From: Apostichopus japonicus
Lineage: Eukaryota; Echinodermata; Holothuroidea; Aspidochirotida; Stichopodidae
Reading direction: 5' to 3'
Length of the DNA: 64,000 bases
Assembly (NCBI RefSeq): GCF_037975245.1
Contig: NC_092568.1
Span: forward strand, 21,478,501-21,542,500
The position numbers and the translations under genes were made by a program. The notes under the pieces were generated by a model. The model made no database searches, was not told the DNA's origin, and saw only the letters and a program-made list of their open reading frames with translations. Below, piece after piece: positions 34,273 through 45,505 of this stretch (position 1 is the first letter of the stretch; each line of letters begins with the position of its first letter).

Positions 34273-35878
34273 CAATTAGCCAAACAGTCTAATTTGTGGT
34301 AAAGGGAAAGTTCATAGAGCCAACCCGAGACATGGCATGCTAACTGTAGTGATAATGTATCACCACAGTTTTGGTTTATATTTTCGTTAAACCCAAAAAA
34401 TTGTTAACCCTATCTTATACTGACTCAAATACCTTGATCTAAGTATTTTGTATTGATATAGGAAGAGTTCAAATTGAATCAGGTAATTTCTCCTTGCTTT
34501 TGCCAGACTGCATACAGACTTGCAAGAACCTAGAAGATAAGTTATTCTCTCTTTTTATCTTCCGCTACTTTTTTTCCAGACCACGTGGGAAATCAAGCTA
34601 TCATGCCAGTTTTGTCATTTACTTGTAGATCAAAATTGAATTTCACAACTTGTTCCACCCACACACATCACTGCACTTAATCTGTGTGTGGTATCATATG
34701 TGGCACATCTGTCTCATGTCAAAGATGCACAAATAAATTGAATAGAACCCTTAAAACCCATCTTCCTCGTCATTATTCATCCTCTCGTGTCACGCCTTAG
34801 CCGTACGTGTGCTTCATCTTTCGCGACTAATGGCAAACGATACTGCGCAGAAATCATGTTCCTCTCTTAATTTGTGCACCGACGTATTTCTGTATAATAA
34901 ACGCTATATATTTTATATAGCTTTCACCGAGAAAGGAAAAAAGAAAGTGGGCACAATAACCATAGCGGAGAGCATTACGATACCGCTGGGAATCGTACAA
35001 CACAAGTTTCTTCTTTCGTTTCAAATATTGTTTTGTATTTAATAAATAGTGTGGGGGGGTGGGGAGAAATATGAAGCAAGAAAATGACTACAACTGGATA
35101 CCCAAGAAAATGAAATTTTTTAAGATGCAATTTGCAATGGACGGTTCATGGAGTTAACAATATACTCCGAGCTGGTCGTTTCAATGGTGGGTGTGTGATT
35201 CGTCGTGAGATGTCTGAAAATTGTTTACAAGTTGCTTTCTTTGCCTCACAAGAAAAAGTTTTAATTGAATGAAAGAAATATTTCGCACAGCTTAACAAAA
35301 AGGATATGTATGTTAATGGAGAAAAGAGCAAATCTTGGAATTGAACAACACTGTTTTGTCATGATGATGATCCATTAACATTTACCTGCAGTTATAGGAT
35401 TTTAACGTCATTTTAATGTGTTGTAATGTTATTTAATACCTTGGAGGGGAGTGAGAGGAAGGTGGATATAGGGGACGGATGGCTCTACAACCCCCATCTA
35501 TTGAGTACGACAGTTTGCTATTACCATAATGGCCTGCAAGGGATATGTCAGTACACTAATTAACAGTCAAATATGCAAGAATATATGTTCAATGTAACAG
35601 TTCACAATGTGAAAGTATCATAATTTTTATTGTAGCAAATTGATTTGCCAATCTGGTCTGTTTTGTCGGCCATATTTAGTTTAGTGGCAGGGTGTGGTGA
35701 ATGTAGTCCTGTCAAGTTCTCCCACATAACAATAATAGCATTTGATCAGTGAGTTTATAACAGATGAGAGAGTTTAATACTTGAAAGAAATACCATTATG
35801 GTCCCTAAAATTCAGATAATTAATAGTGAAATCATGAAATGTCTCTTAAAATTTGACATTTCGGCAGTGTCTTTAAGT
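34273..35878. other. AT-rich stretch, nothing recognised
   Basis: No splice-supported frame and no repeat of note apart from a G7 run near 35056. Confidence 0.5.
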
Positions 35879-36632
35879 TCTTGAGCAAACTTGTTCTGTA
35901 TACTGGAACAGATGGAAGTATACATCATAAGCTAGTATTAAACCAGAACTACTAGAAATTTCATTCATTAATAGTAACAAAGGGAGGAGCTTTGTTTTAG
36001 TGCATATAGAGCCTTCCATACTTCTACTTCTTCTTCTACAGTATCGATAAAGTCTTGAGCAAACTTGTTGGAAATATACAGTAACCAGTACTAGTAGAAA
36101 TTTCATTCATTAATAGTAACGAAGGGAGGAGCTTTGTTTTAGTGCATATAGAGCCTTCCATACTTCTACTTCTTCTTCTACAGTATCGATAAAGTCTTGA
36201 GCAAACTTGTTGGAAATATACAGTAACCAGTACTAGTAGAAATTTCATTCATTAATAGTAACGAAGGGAGGAGCTTTGTTTTAGTGCATATAGAGCCTTC
36301 CATACTTCTACTTCTTCTTCTACAGTATCGATAAAGTCTTGAGCAAACTTGTTGGAAATATACAGTAACCAGTACTAGTAGAAATTTCATTCATTAATAG
36401 TAACGAAGGGAGGAGCTTTGTTTTAGTGCATACAGAGCCTCCCATACTTCTACTTCTTCTTCTTCTACAGTATTGATAAAGTCTTGAGCAAACTTGTTCT
36501 ATACACTGGAACAAATGCAAGTATACATTATAAGCTAGTATTTAACCAGTCCTAGTACAAATTTCATTCACTAATTTAGCAACAAAGGGAGCAGCTTTGT
36601 TCTAGTGCATATAGAGCCTCCCTTGCTTCTTC
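35879..36632 (+). repeat. 142-bp tandem array, five copies with longer outer copies
   Basis: Units open with TCTTGAGCAAACTTGTT at 35879, 36053, 36195, 36337 and 36482. The three inner units are 142-145 bp and almost identical. The first (174 bp) and the last carry an additional segment of about 32 bp (a GTATACTGGAACA... / GTATACAT...AAGCTAGTA region) where the inner ones have GGAAATATACAGTAACCA. Each unit has a CTTCTTCTT tract. The four 66-77-codon minus frames across it are repeats of one another and not genes. Confidence 0.95.
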
Positions 36633-39600
36633 TGTATACACTCGTTCAGAACATCCCCGGGAAGGAATCCTGTCACAAGCCTACACATATTTCAAACATT
36701 ACAACATATTTCAATGAATTCCAGAGTAATACGTTCCTTAATTTGTGCTGAAAAAATTAAAGAATTATTTGCCCATTTTGCATAGAATTTTTCACTGCGA
36801 TAAGAGATCAATCATTCGCTGTAAATATTCCAAAAATATTAATACTCTTCATGAAATGATTTAACAACATTCAGTCACATTCAAAGGATGTAGCAGCAAC
36901 ACTGCTGGTTGAGGTATCTGCGCATGACTGAGCGACAATTATTTGACAATCTAGAATATTTGCACGTATAAAAATTGAAAATTATTTGAGCGGGCACATG
37001 TTCATATACACTTTTCTACAATTGTAATCTGTGGCTTACATTTAATCCGTATAGAATTCACAGACAAAGTGTGACATTGTTAATTTTTAAGTTTAAAATG
37101 GGACATAAAGAAAACAGCATTTCAGTTTGTTTACTCCACCAAAAAATAAACTTCCTGCAGTGGCCAAAAAAATGTCATCGGATCATTCTTTCTGCTATAT
37201 ACGACAAAATCTTATTATCTTTGGCTCTGTTAGCGAATTTTGAGAAATAACATTTTTCACATGACATTTAGAGACAGAGCCCGCAGCGACTAAAAAATAC
37301 AAACTTGCTCTCTTATACTTAAGGCTTAATTTTTACTCTACAGATCGCACCGGGAGATACTACGATAAATATAGCATCAGCATGAAGAATGCAAGAATAT
37401 ATATTTGAATTTCTTTCTCCTCTAATAAATTACCACTGAATATTTAAAGAGCTTTCCAATGACAGCTTGGAACGAAAACATAATTGAAATTCGATTTCAT
37501 CTACCACGAAAAAATAATGAAAAAAGAGGCATATGATTATCTAGCCGTTGGCTGTAAACACTTCACACAAATTTCGTTTCTCATGCACTTCATAGTTTCC
37601 AAAAATATCTTTGCCAATTTCAGTTTTTTTTTTTTGGGGGGGGGGGATTCTTGCAAGCAGCTTAAGGTAATTTATGACAGAACTTGCATTCAGTATGGGG
37701 AAACAAAATGATTCCTCTCCCCCCCCCCCCCTTGGATGAATGAGGCAATGGAAAAAATTCAGAGATCCCCTGGGCACACTGAATTGCTGCTGCAAAACAA
37801 GATCATATAATTTCTGTGTGATATAACATAGGATTATAGCTAGGATCTCGCATAATGGTAGACATAGCCATGCATACACATTTTAAAGTAGCTTCCATAT
37901 ATAAGCTATTTGCAAGCAACATTATTTGTGTAAGATCAGAACATCATAGCTGAACAAGATTACATTGACGACACGCCAGAGTTTCTCAAGTTTTGTAGTA
38001 CATTGTTCTGCTTGTCTGTCTATTTACAATGTGTACAGAAATGATGGTTGAGTAGACATCAGAAAATGTCACACTAATTATTGGCCACAAGCCGACACAC
38101 ACATAGGCCACGCCTTGTATCTGTACTCTGAATGTCCAAAACATCACATGAAAACACTGAAAAGAAGATACAGACCTACAGTGTTCATCGATACAGACTT
38201 ACAGTGTACATCTTGCTTGTTAGTTGTTATTTTGCGACACAATTTCGGATCCACCAACTATGCTGTTAGGACAACCATAAAGTAAGAACTGATTGTTCGA
38301 GGGACAACTAGGAAACAAATCCTTCCAAATTTGTCCTGCCCCTCACACACATTGTTATCTATATAAAGTTATAAACCCAGTCAGAGATCAACGTAAACCA
38401 TTTATGCTGAATTCCTAGACAAAATATTAAAGGAAAGAAAGAAACATGCAGTCATGTTAACTAAGTCCATAAGTTTGCATAAATGAAGTGTAAGTCTTTC
38501 AAGAACAGCTATTCAATTGTCAACAAACATGTGACTGTTACTATACAGGGGCATGTTTACCGCACATAAGGGGTTCAGCAGTCAAAGATATCCAACTTAA
38601 TCAAACATCAAAGATCGGCAACATTCATGTAGGAAGCATTTTTGAATTTGCAAAAAGCAGACTGGTTATGAAATCTGGGTTACATTTAGATCCATGAAAC
38701 TGCAGCAAAGTTTATTAAATGAGAAGATTCTAATCATAAAAAGGCTAAAGAACTATAATATCCAAACACTTCCAAAAAGGAAATTCGAGCAGACTATTCA
38801 TAGCTGGATATTTGATGACAGTCCAATCACACGGAAGCAATTAACAGTCAGAGCAATGACTAATGCGAGTTAAAACCATTGCTGAAGAATTTAGCTTCGT
38901 CATATATCTGACAAAACTCAAGCACTGGTTTATAGTCATCTATAGATTTCTGTTACACATTATCTTAATTTTTTCCACTTTTTTTTGTGTTTTTGTTTTT
39001 GCTTTTAATGCTTATTTTGACTCTTTTATTTCCTCTCCTTATTCTTTCTCTCTAAATTTCCTATTTCCTATTTTTCCCATCTCTCCCTCCGTTTTTTTCT
39101 TTCTTCTTTCTGATGATACGCTAGCAGATACTTATGTTCCATTTGAATTAATCATCGATATACTGACATTTATCTGAAGAACTTTAATTACTTCCCAATC
39201 TTGAAGGCTTTATATCCCATGTGTACTTATCCGGCATCCACTACATTGCCAGGTGGTTATTACAGACGATGCACAAGTCAATCATTTAAGAACAAGCTGT
39301 GTTTTTTCCTTCTGCGCTCAAGTTCATGCAAACTATTGGAGATTTGGAGTGGTACTTCAAATTTTTACATTGTAGAAAATGATAATAACTTTTTTATTAC
39401 GGTAGAATAAATCCTGAGCCCTCTAATTAGTTGGAGCACTTTCAAGAATTGAGTCCATGGTTAAATATGTCAAATATGCATGACTTTGAAAAAAATATTC
39501 AGGTATACAAGTTCCGATCATTTCAAACATTCTAAATATATACCTTTGTAATGGTTAATATTGTTATCCATGGGTTGAGCTCGTTTTTGAAATTTCTCTG

Positions 39601-40404
39601 AGACATTTTCAAACTGCAAATCCACAGTGTTTCCCCACAATTAAGTTCTGTATAGTTATCCATAGTTATGTATATACTTTTATATCTATCAATAGATAGA
39701 CATACAGACAGATCAATTTTAACAAACTGTATGGTAATCTCTATATATCACACAAATTTTCTTTCCTTAAGGGAAATGGCTGAAGGAGGTGAGGAGGGTG
39801 AGGGTGAGGAGGGAAAAGGGGGGGAGGAGTTGGAAGTTTGTCCATCACCATAACATCCCCATCCATGTGACTATCACACCCAGCAGCCTACTTGACAAAA
39901 GCAATCTTCTGATATGACTTGTAATCCCAAGCTTCTACATTTTGGAATTTCTGTTTCCCCCTTCTTTTTTTTTCTTTTCTCTTAAAGAAAAAGGTCAAAA
40001 GAGGTTATTTTTATTTAAGTCTATTACAATATTCTCTGTTGATAATTCCTCTCACAGCAGAAAATTGAACTAATTATTGATGACACAAATTAGCTAACAA
40101 ACGGAGAAAGACGTTGACCATACTGAACAGAATTGTGTAACATATTTGCCAGCACACTAATGTCATTATTTGGAAATCCAATCTACTAAACTAAATTAAA
40201 AAAGAAAAAAGAAAATTCTTTATCACAGAAGTGACATTTAGTGATCTTCAAGCCATTATGTTGTCAATGTTATTTCTCATAATTACATAATATCACAATT
40301 TCCTTAAAGCCTGTGATAATATTCATTCTCCCTCCTCCTCTCCCCCCCCCCCCCCACCATTCTTCTGCGAATCAGAGGCCTCTTTAGAAAGCCGTCATGC
40401 TTGA
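36633..40404. other. AT-rich stretch with homopolymers, no gene recognised
   Basis: A T12-G11 run at 37625-37646 and a C13 run at 37719-37731 lie 72 bp apart with opposite strand sense. A GAGG-repeat patch lies at 39786-39830 and a C14 run at 40342-40355. The 104-codon frame 38863-39177 is phenylalanine/serine-rich from T/C simple sequence and not accepted. Confidence 0.55.
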
Positions 40405-40575
40405 GCTCGAACAGGTTCACGGCCGGTTATGTCCTGCTGTTTGAAGTCAAGAGTCTTTCGACAGAAACCTTCCTTTTGGAAAGCCGCCCAGATGAATTTT
40501 AGGCGAGGGTTTTATGAAGAGGGGAAACAACAAAATCTATGCAATTACATTTATAATCCTTTCCCTGCACCATGA
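40405..40575 (+). CDS. Candidate exon-like frame in a GC-raised block
   Basis: A 56-codon frame runs from just after a TGA to TGA at 40573-40575, with an internal ATG at 40429; it includes CCLKSRVFRQKPSFWKAAQM and a basic NFRRGFYEEGK segment. The minus strand is open too, with WAAFQKEGFCRKTLDFKQQD. Neither is recognised, and no strong splice site borders the block. It is probably either a small exon or a conserved non-coding island. Confidence 0.15.
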   Translation, partial: ARTGSRPVMSCCLKSRVFRQKPSFWKAAQMNFRRGFYEEGKQQNLCNYIYNPFPAP

Positions 40576-42133
40576 GAATTATTTTCTCTGCTTAGATCAC
40601 TCAAAGGACATTTGATTTCTTACCAAATTAAGAAAAGTGCGAATACAATCGGCTCTGTCGTGAACATGATTATGAATGTGGTACTTATAACGATACAATG
40701 TCAAAGGTCGTCTGAGCATACATGGAACAACGAAAATTTTAAGTAGAAAAAAATTTCAATTCTGTCCACCTTTTAATAAACTCTGAATTTGTAAACCATA
40801 TTATCATTGACGACATTAGTGACTCCTACATTTATATTCCTTCCAGTGTCTTTTCACACTTGAAAAGGACTTTTAATAGTTCAACCCAGTAATAAGATAT
40901 TAAGATACTCTAATATTCCAAACTATCATCCTTCCTTTCAGTTTTCTGTTCATCACGACACAAAACTATTATGCACCAAGAGAGTGATAATTCCATAGCA
41001 ACTAAATAACAAACTATAACAAACTCATTGTTTGTGTTATCCTCAGTCTCTCTCCATCTGTCTTGGGTGGTTTTTCTTTTTTTTTCTCTCTTTTCTTTTT
41101 TTGGCTATTTCTAAATATTTAATAAATTTTGAGCAAATACAATTCTAAGATGAAATTAATTTCTTTGTATTTTCATCACTTGACAATACTACTTCAATAT
41201 GATATCATTATGATACATACATAATGAAAAATATAAAATATTCATGGAGGGCCAATAGGGACAAAATAAAATGTGCTTTCTAGCAATTGTGCTACTCAAT
41301 TTCTAACTGATTGACTGTTCTCGACAAAAGGAAAGAAATCATTAATTCAATTGTATGTAATGGATTTTATCGATACACAGAAATGTGCAATGTTGAATCT
41401 GTTGGCGTTTAATATGAGTCATTTCACAGAAATGACTGTAATTTGTTTGATTTAATCCCGAGACTGTCAACGTTCTGAATCACCGAGTAAATAAACAGGA
41501 TCGTGCTGAGACAATCTGGACTCTTAGTAACCTTCCCACTGACATAAATCACTGGAATATAATTCCGACGATGACGGCAGCAATTAAATTACATCCAACA
41601 CACAAAGTAGTCATCGATAAAAGGGGGTCAGATTAAATGCATGTGATTTCCTTGAAAAGGGGCAATAACATGATACAACCCACACAAGCCGTGTTGACAC
41701 ACTAGTTATGGATTACACTTAATGTTTAGCTGTATGGGAAGTGTGGTTGAACCACACGCACACAGATAATCATCTCAAGCTGCGCCAAACGCTGCTCACA
41801 ATTCTACCAAAGAAGTGATTCCAAACAGAATTAAAGACTCACCAGAGAACTTAACACAGGGCTCTGACAAACGAAATTGACCTAGGAAAAATCTACGGGT
41901 TCCGGTGGGTCTACATACCTCTTTGGGAAGTGAAACACAAGTGCATGCGGAGTAGACCTTAGGGGTTAGGACCAAAAATGTTGTATTTTGGAACATAAAA
42001 AGTAAGACCAGATCAGGAGAACTTCCATAAACTAGCTGATACAACAGTGTCATTGTTATCGTTATTGATTTCATTCATTTCAATACTAGATGCTATACAC
42101 AGACTTTAAGGATCTGATACGCAGCAGAGATTA
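40576..42133. other. AT-rich stretch, nothing recognised
   Basis: The 92-codon minus frame 41796-42074 shows no domain or splice support. Confidence 0.5.
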
Positions 42134-42873
42134 TCATCTGAATAAAGATGAACATAGGATTTGTAGCTAAGGATGGAGAAGAGTGAGAGATTAGTACACA
42201 ACCACAGCAGAATATCTGACACTAGAGAGATAGCACCTCACTAATGAAATCAATATGAAAAGGGTCACTTTAGGGTACAATATGTTCAATGTAGCAGAGC
42301 TACTTTGTACATAGACCAATGTGATCTGTTTTTAAACCTACAACGATCATTTCAACATGAGGAAGCATTGGTTTTGTGAGATTGGGACAAAGGAATTCTT
42401 GATAATTGCTGAGCAGATTATATTTACAAGATGAAAAATTGTTTGAGGTTTAACTCTGGCAGAACTGAGACAAATCGATATACACCTGAGAAAAGTTATA
42501 TAAAGCTACAAAAAATCACCTCAGCGAGCTGAACATGGCTCTGTTTAGGTTGTGAGGAAACATCAGGTTTGCAGCTTGAAGAAGTGAACATTCTAAGAAG
42601 AATGTCATCTCAACGAGATGAACGTGAGTTCTGTAGATTAATTGTGAAGTTTCTCAGAAAACATGACTGCATAGACAGATAATAGCGACAAAGCTAAGGA
42701 AATCATCTTAAGAAGATGAACATGTTCATTACAGGAGTTTTATTCTTTTACAGCTAAGCAACATGGTTTAAAGATGTTATTATCACAACAATGATATAAC
42801 AGGGCAAATTTGGAGGAATTCTTTAGTCTTTAAATCTTGGTTGTCCATACATTGATCCATCTCGGTGAGATGA
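42134..42873 (+). repeat. Spaced short hairpins in decayed repeats
   Basis: A TCATCTC-NNN-GAGATGA-like hairpin recurs at 42134-42151 (six-base loop), 42517-42531 (one mismatch), 42605-42621, 42703-42719 and 42858-42873, each followed by GAACATG, GAACGTG or a similar word. A worn copy is visible at about 42345. The spacing between clear copies is 88-390 bp, so these look like old tandem units that have drifted apart. The arms of the copies at 42605 and 42703 differ by a matched C-G to T-A change. Confidence 0.55.
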
Positions 42874-43599
42874 ATACACCTTTCTTAAGTTATAAAGGAC
42901 ATGAACAGTACAATACAGATGGGTGCTGGTCCCTTCGAAACATTCACTCCTGAAGATCTAGTTAACAAAATTTCTGCTATTCAACATTAGGAACCAATAT
43001 CAGACAATTATCTCGCCCGAAAAGTGTGAGATAAACTTGAAGAGGTTATTACTTAGCAGCTAGGACCGATCATTTCCTGCTTGCATTGTAAAAGTGCTGA
43101 TTCAATACAAATACAAGTGTTTACATGGACCCTCGACTATAGTTACTCAATCGCTTGATCTTCTACAATGCATACAGTGGATGAATAATATACATCTTGA
43201 ACCAGACAACACATATGGACGGAACATGAACCCTTTCAATGAAGTTATTTTCTTGAACTATTTTGCTGCATTTTGACTACAGATCATGGCAGAACTGCTC
43301 ACATCAATTATTTAATTTCACCAAATCTCATATATGGATGAGGATCAATGTCGCCCTAAATTAACATGAATTAAACTGAGTATGCTACGAATGGAGAACA
43401 TTGTCATATCAGAGAGAGAGAGAGAGAGCCTGCTCTCGCATATATTCATCTATATTCACAGATTCAAAACTGATTCAGCGATTGATACATTAAGGAACAT
43501 CTAATTAAATGTGAAATTCTTTTACATGCATGACCTCTCTGAAAACAGACAATAAATCCAAACATGTGTATGACTATTGTTCTGTCTTACAATAATGCA
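42874..43599. other. AT-rich stretch with AG microsatellite
   Basis: An (AG)n run lies at 43412-43428. No gene recognised; the 60-codon frame 43094-43276 has no support. Confidence 0.5.
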
Positions 43600-44409
43600 C
43601 TGGACATGAGTTGATCTATATGAGGACTGTCCACAGACCAAACATGAAAGATGGCGACTCTGAGGACATCAAAGGACTGGGCATAAATTATCTCTCTGAG
43701 GACATGTACTGTACATTATGTAGAATCTGAAGACATATCATACTGTACATGCATGTATGTGAGGACAACATCATAACAGACAACAGGTAGGAACATACTG
43801 CCTGATGACATTACCATAATGTACATGTATGTATGTATCTAAGGACATCAACATATGTAGGAGCATATACCCTGATGACATTACCTTAATGTACATACAT
43901 GTATGTATCTGAAGACATCAACATAATGGACAGGACATATTGCCTGATATAACCATAATGTAAATACATGTAAGTGATATGTATGTTATATCTGTCTTAG
44001 GACAGCTAGTGCACTAAAAGTTGTAGGAAGTTGGGGACGATTCGTAGAAGTCCTCTAGAACGCCAATGCAACAAACATAATCCTCGAGAAACTTCTGGCT
44101 CATTCTTCCAGGGAATGCGAAAAGGGCAAATTTAATACACATTTTACTGTATCCTAACAACATAGAATTTGCCTGATGGTATATCATGCTGTCCCTTAAT
44201 TGTATATAACTTAGGACATCAACATAATAGGATCTGCCTTAGGACATATCATATTGTAGATGTATATATCAGAGGACATCAACCAATTAACATCAACGTA
44301 GTGGATATGTGTAGGATCTGCCTGACGTCACATATCATGCTGTACATTTATATCTCTGAGGACATAAACATACGGACATTAACACATTATGGGTATGCAG
44401 GACCTGCAT
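43600..44409 (+). repeat. Diverged ~70-75-bp tandem repeats
   Basis: Units combine a TGCCTGATGACATTACCATA block, a GTACATGTATGTAT block and a CTGAGGACATCAACATAATGG block; clear starts are near 43800, 43870 and 43943. More worn units continue to 44409, with GGATCTGCCTGA and ATATCATACTGTAC words that link them to the array that follows. The 124-codon frame at 44169-44543 is a by-product. Confidence 0.75.
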
Positions 44410-45505
44410 GGGCATATAATATCATACTGTACACTATTAAGACGTTTGTGACAGTACAGAACTATATGTATATAAAGTTAGTTGACTGCACAAGAAAACA
44501 AATGGATATAATATCATACTGTTCACATATAGGATGTACCTGACTGTATCAAACTATATGTATATAAAGTTAGTTGACTGCACAAGAAAACACATGGATG
44601 TAATATCATACTGTACATATAGTTTATACCTGACAGTATCAAACTATATCAAGCTAGTTAACTGCACAAGATAACACAAAGATGTAATATCATACTGTAC
44701 ACATATAGGATATACCTGACAGTATCAAACTATATGTATATAAAATTAGTTGACTGCACAAGGAAATGCATGGATATAATATCATACTGTGCACATATAG
44801 GATATACCTGACAGTATCAAACTATATGTATATAAAATTAGTTGACTGCACAAGGAAATGCATGGATATAATATCATACTGTGCACATATAGGATGTACC
44901 TGACAGTATCAAACTATATGTATATAAAGTTAGTTAACTGCACAAGAAAACACATCGATGAAATATAATACTGTACACATATAGGATGTACCTGACAGTA
45001 TCAAACTATATGTATATAAATTTAGTTGACTGCACAAGAAAACACATGGATGTAATATCATACTGTACACATATAGGATGTACCTGACTGTATCAAACTA
45101 TATGTATATAAAGTTAGTTGACTGCACAAGAAAACACATGGATGTAATATCATACTGTACACATATAGGATGTACCTGACTGTATCAAACTATATGTATA
45201 TAAAGTTAGTTGACTGCACAAGAAAACACATGGATGTAATATCATACTGTAAACATACAGGATATACCTGACAGTATCAAACTATATGTATATCGAGTTA
45301 GTTAACTGCACAAGAAAACACATGGATGTAATATCATACTGTACATATAGTTTATACCTGACAGTATCAAACTATATGTATATCGAGTTAGTTAACTGCA
45401 CAAGAAAACACATCGATGAAATATCATACTGTACACATATATAGGATATACCTGACACTATCTACCTACAGTATATGTATATAAAGTTAGTTGACTGCAC
45501 AATGA
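44410..45505 (+). repeat. 92-bp satellite array, about twelve copies
   Basis: Each unit carries TAATATCATACTGTACACAT, GGATGTACCTGACAGTATCA, AACTATATGTATATAAAG and TTAGTTGACTGCACAAGAAA blocks. The spacing is about 92 bp, with a shorter variant in which CATATAGGATGTACC becomes CATATAGTTTATACC (near 44618 and 45347). Units near 45020-45240 are nearly identical, suggesting recent homogenisation in the middle. The first and last units are the most diverged. Confidence 0.95.

Noticed and set aside
35873-36520. Four similar minus-strand frames as a small gene family
   Set aside because: They are copies of one 142-bp tandem unit with no start-site or codon-level signal.
35879-36632. CRISPR-like array
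   Set aside because: Units are direct tandem repeats without unique spacers, in apparently eukaryotic DNA.
43801-43880. CTGATGA words as hammerhead cores
   Set aside because: No stem II and no GAAA follow; the word is part of the satellite unit.
44169-44543. 124-codon plus frame
   Set aside because: It runs through the satellite units at 43600-45505; no domain and no conserved frame between units.
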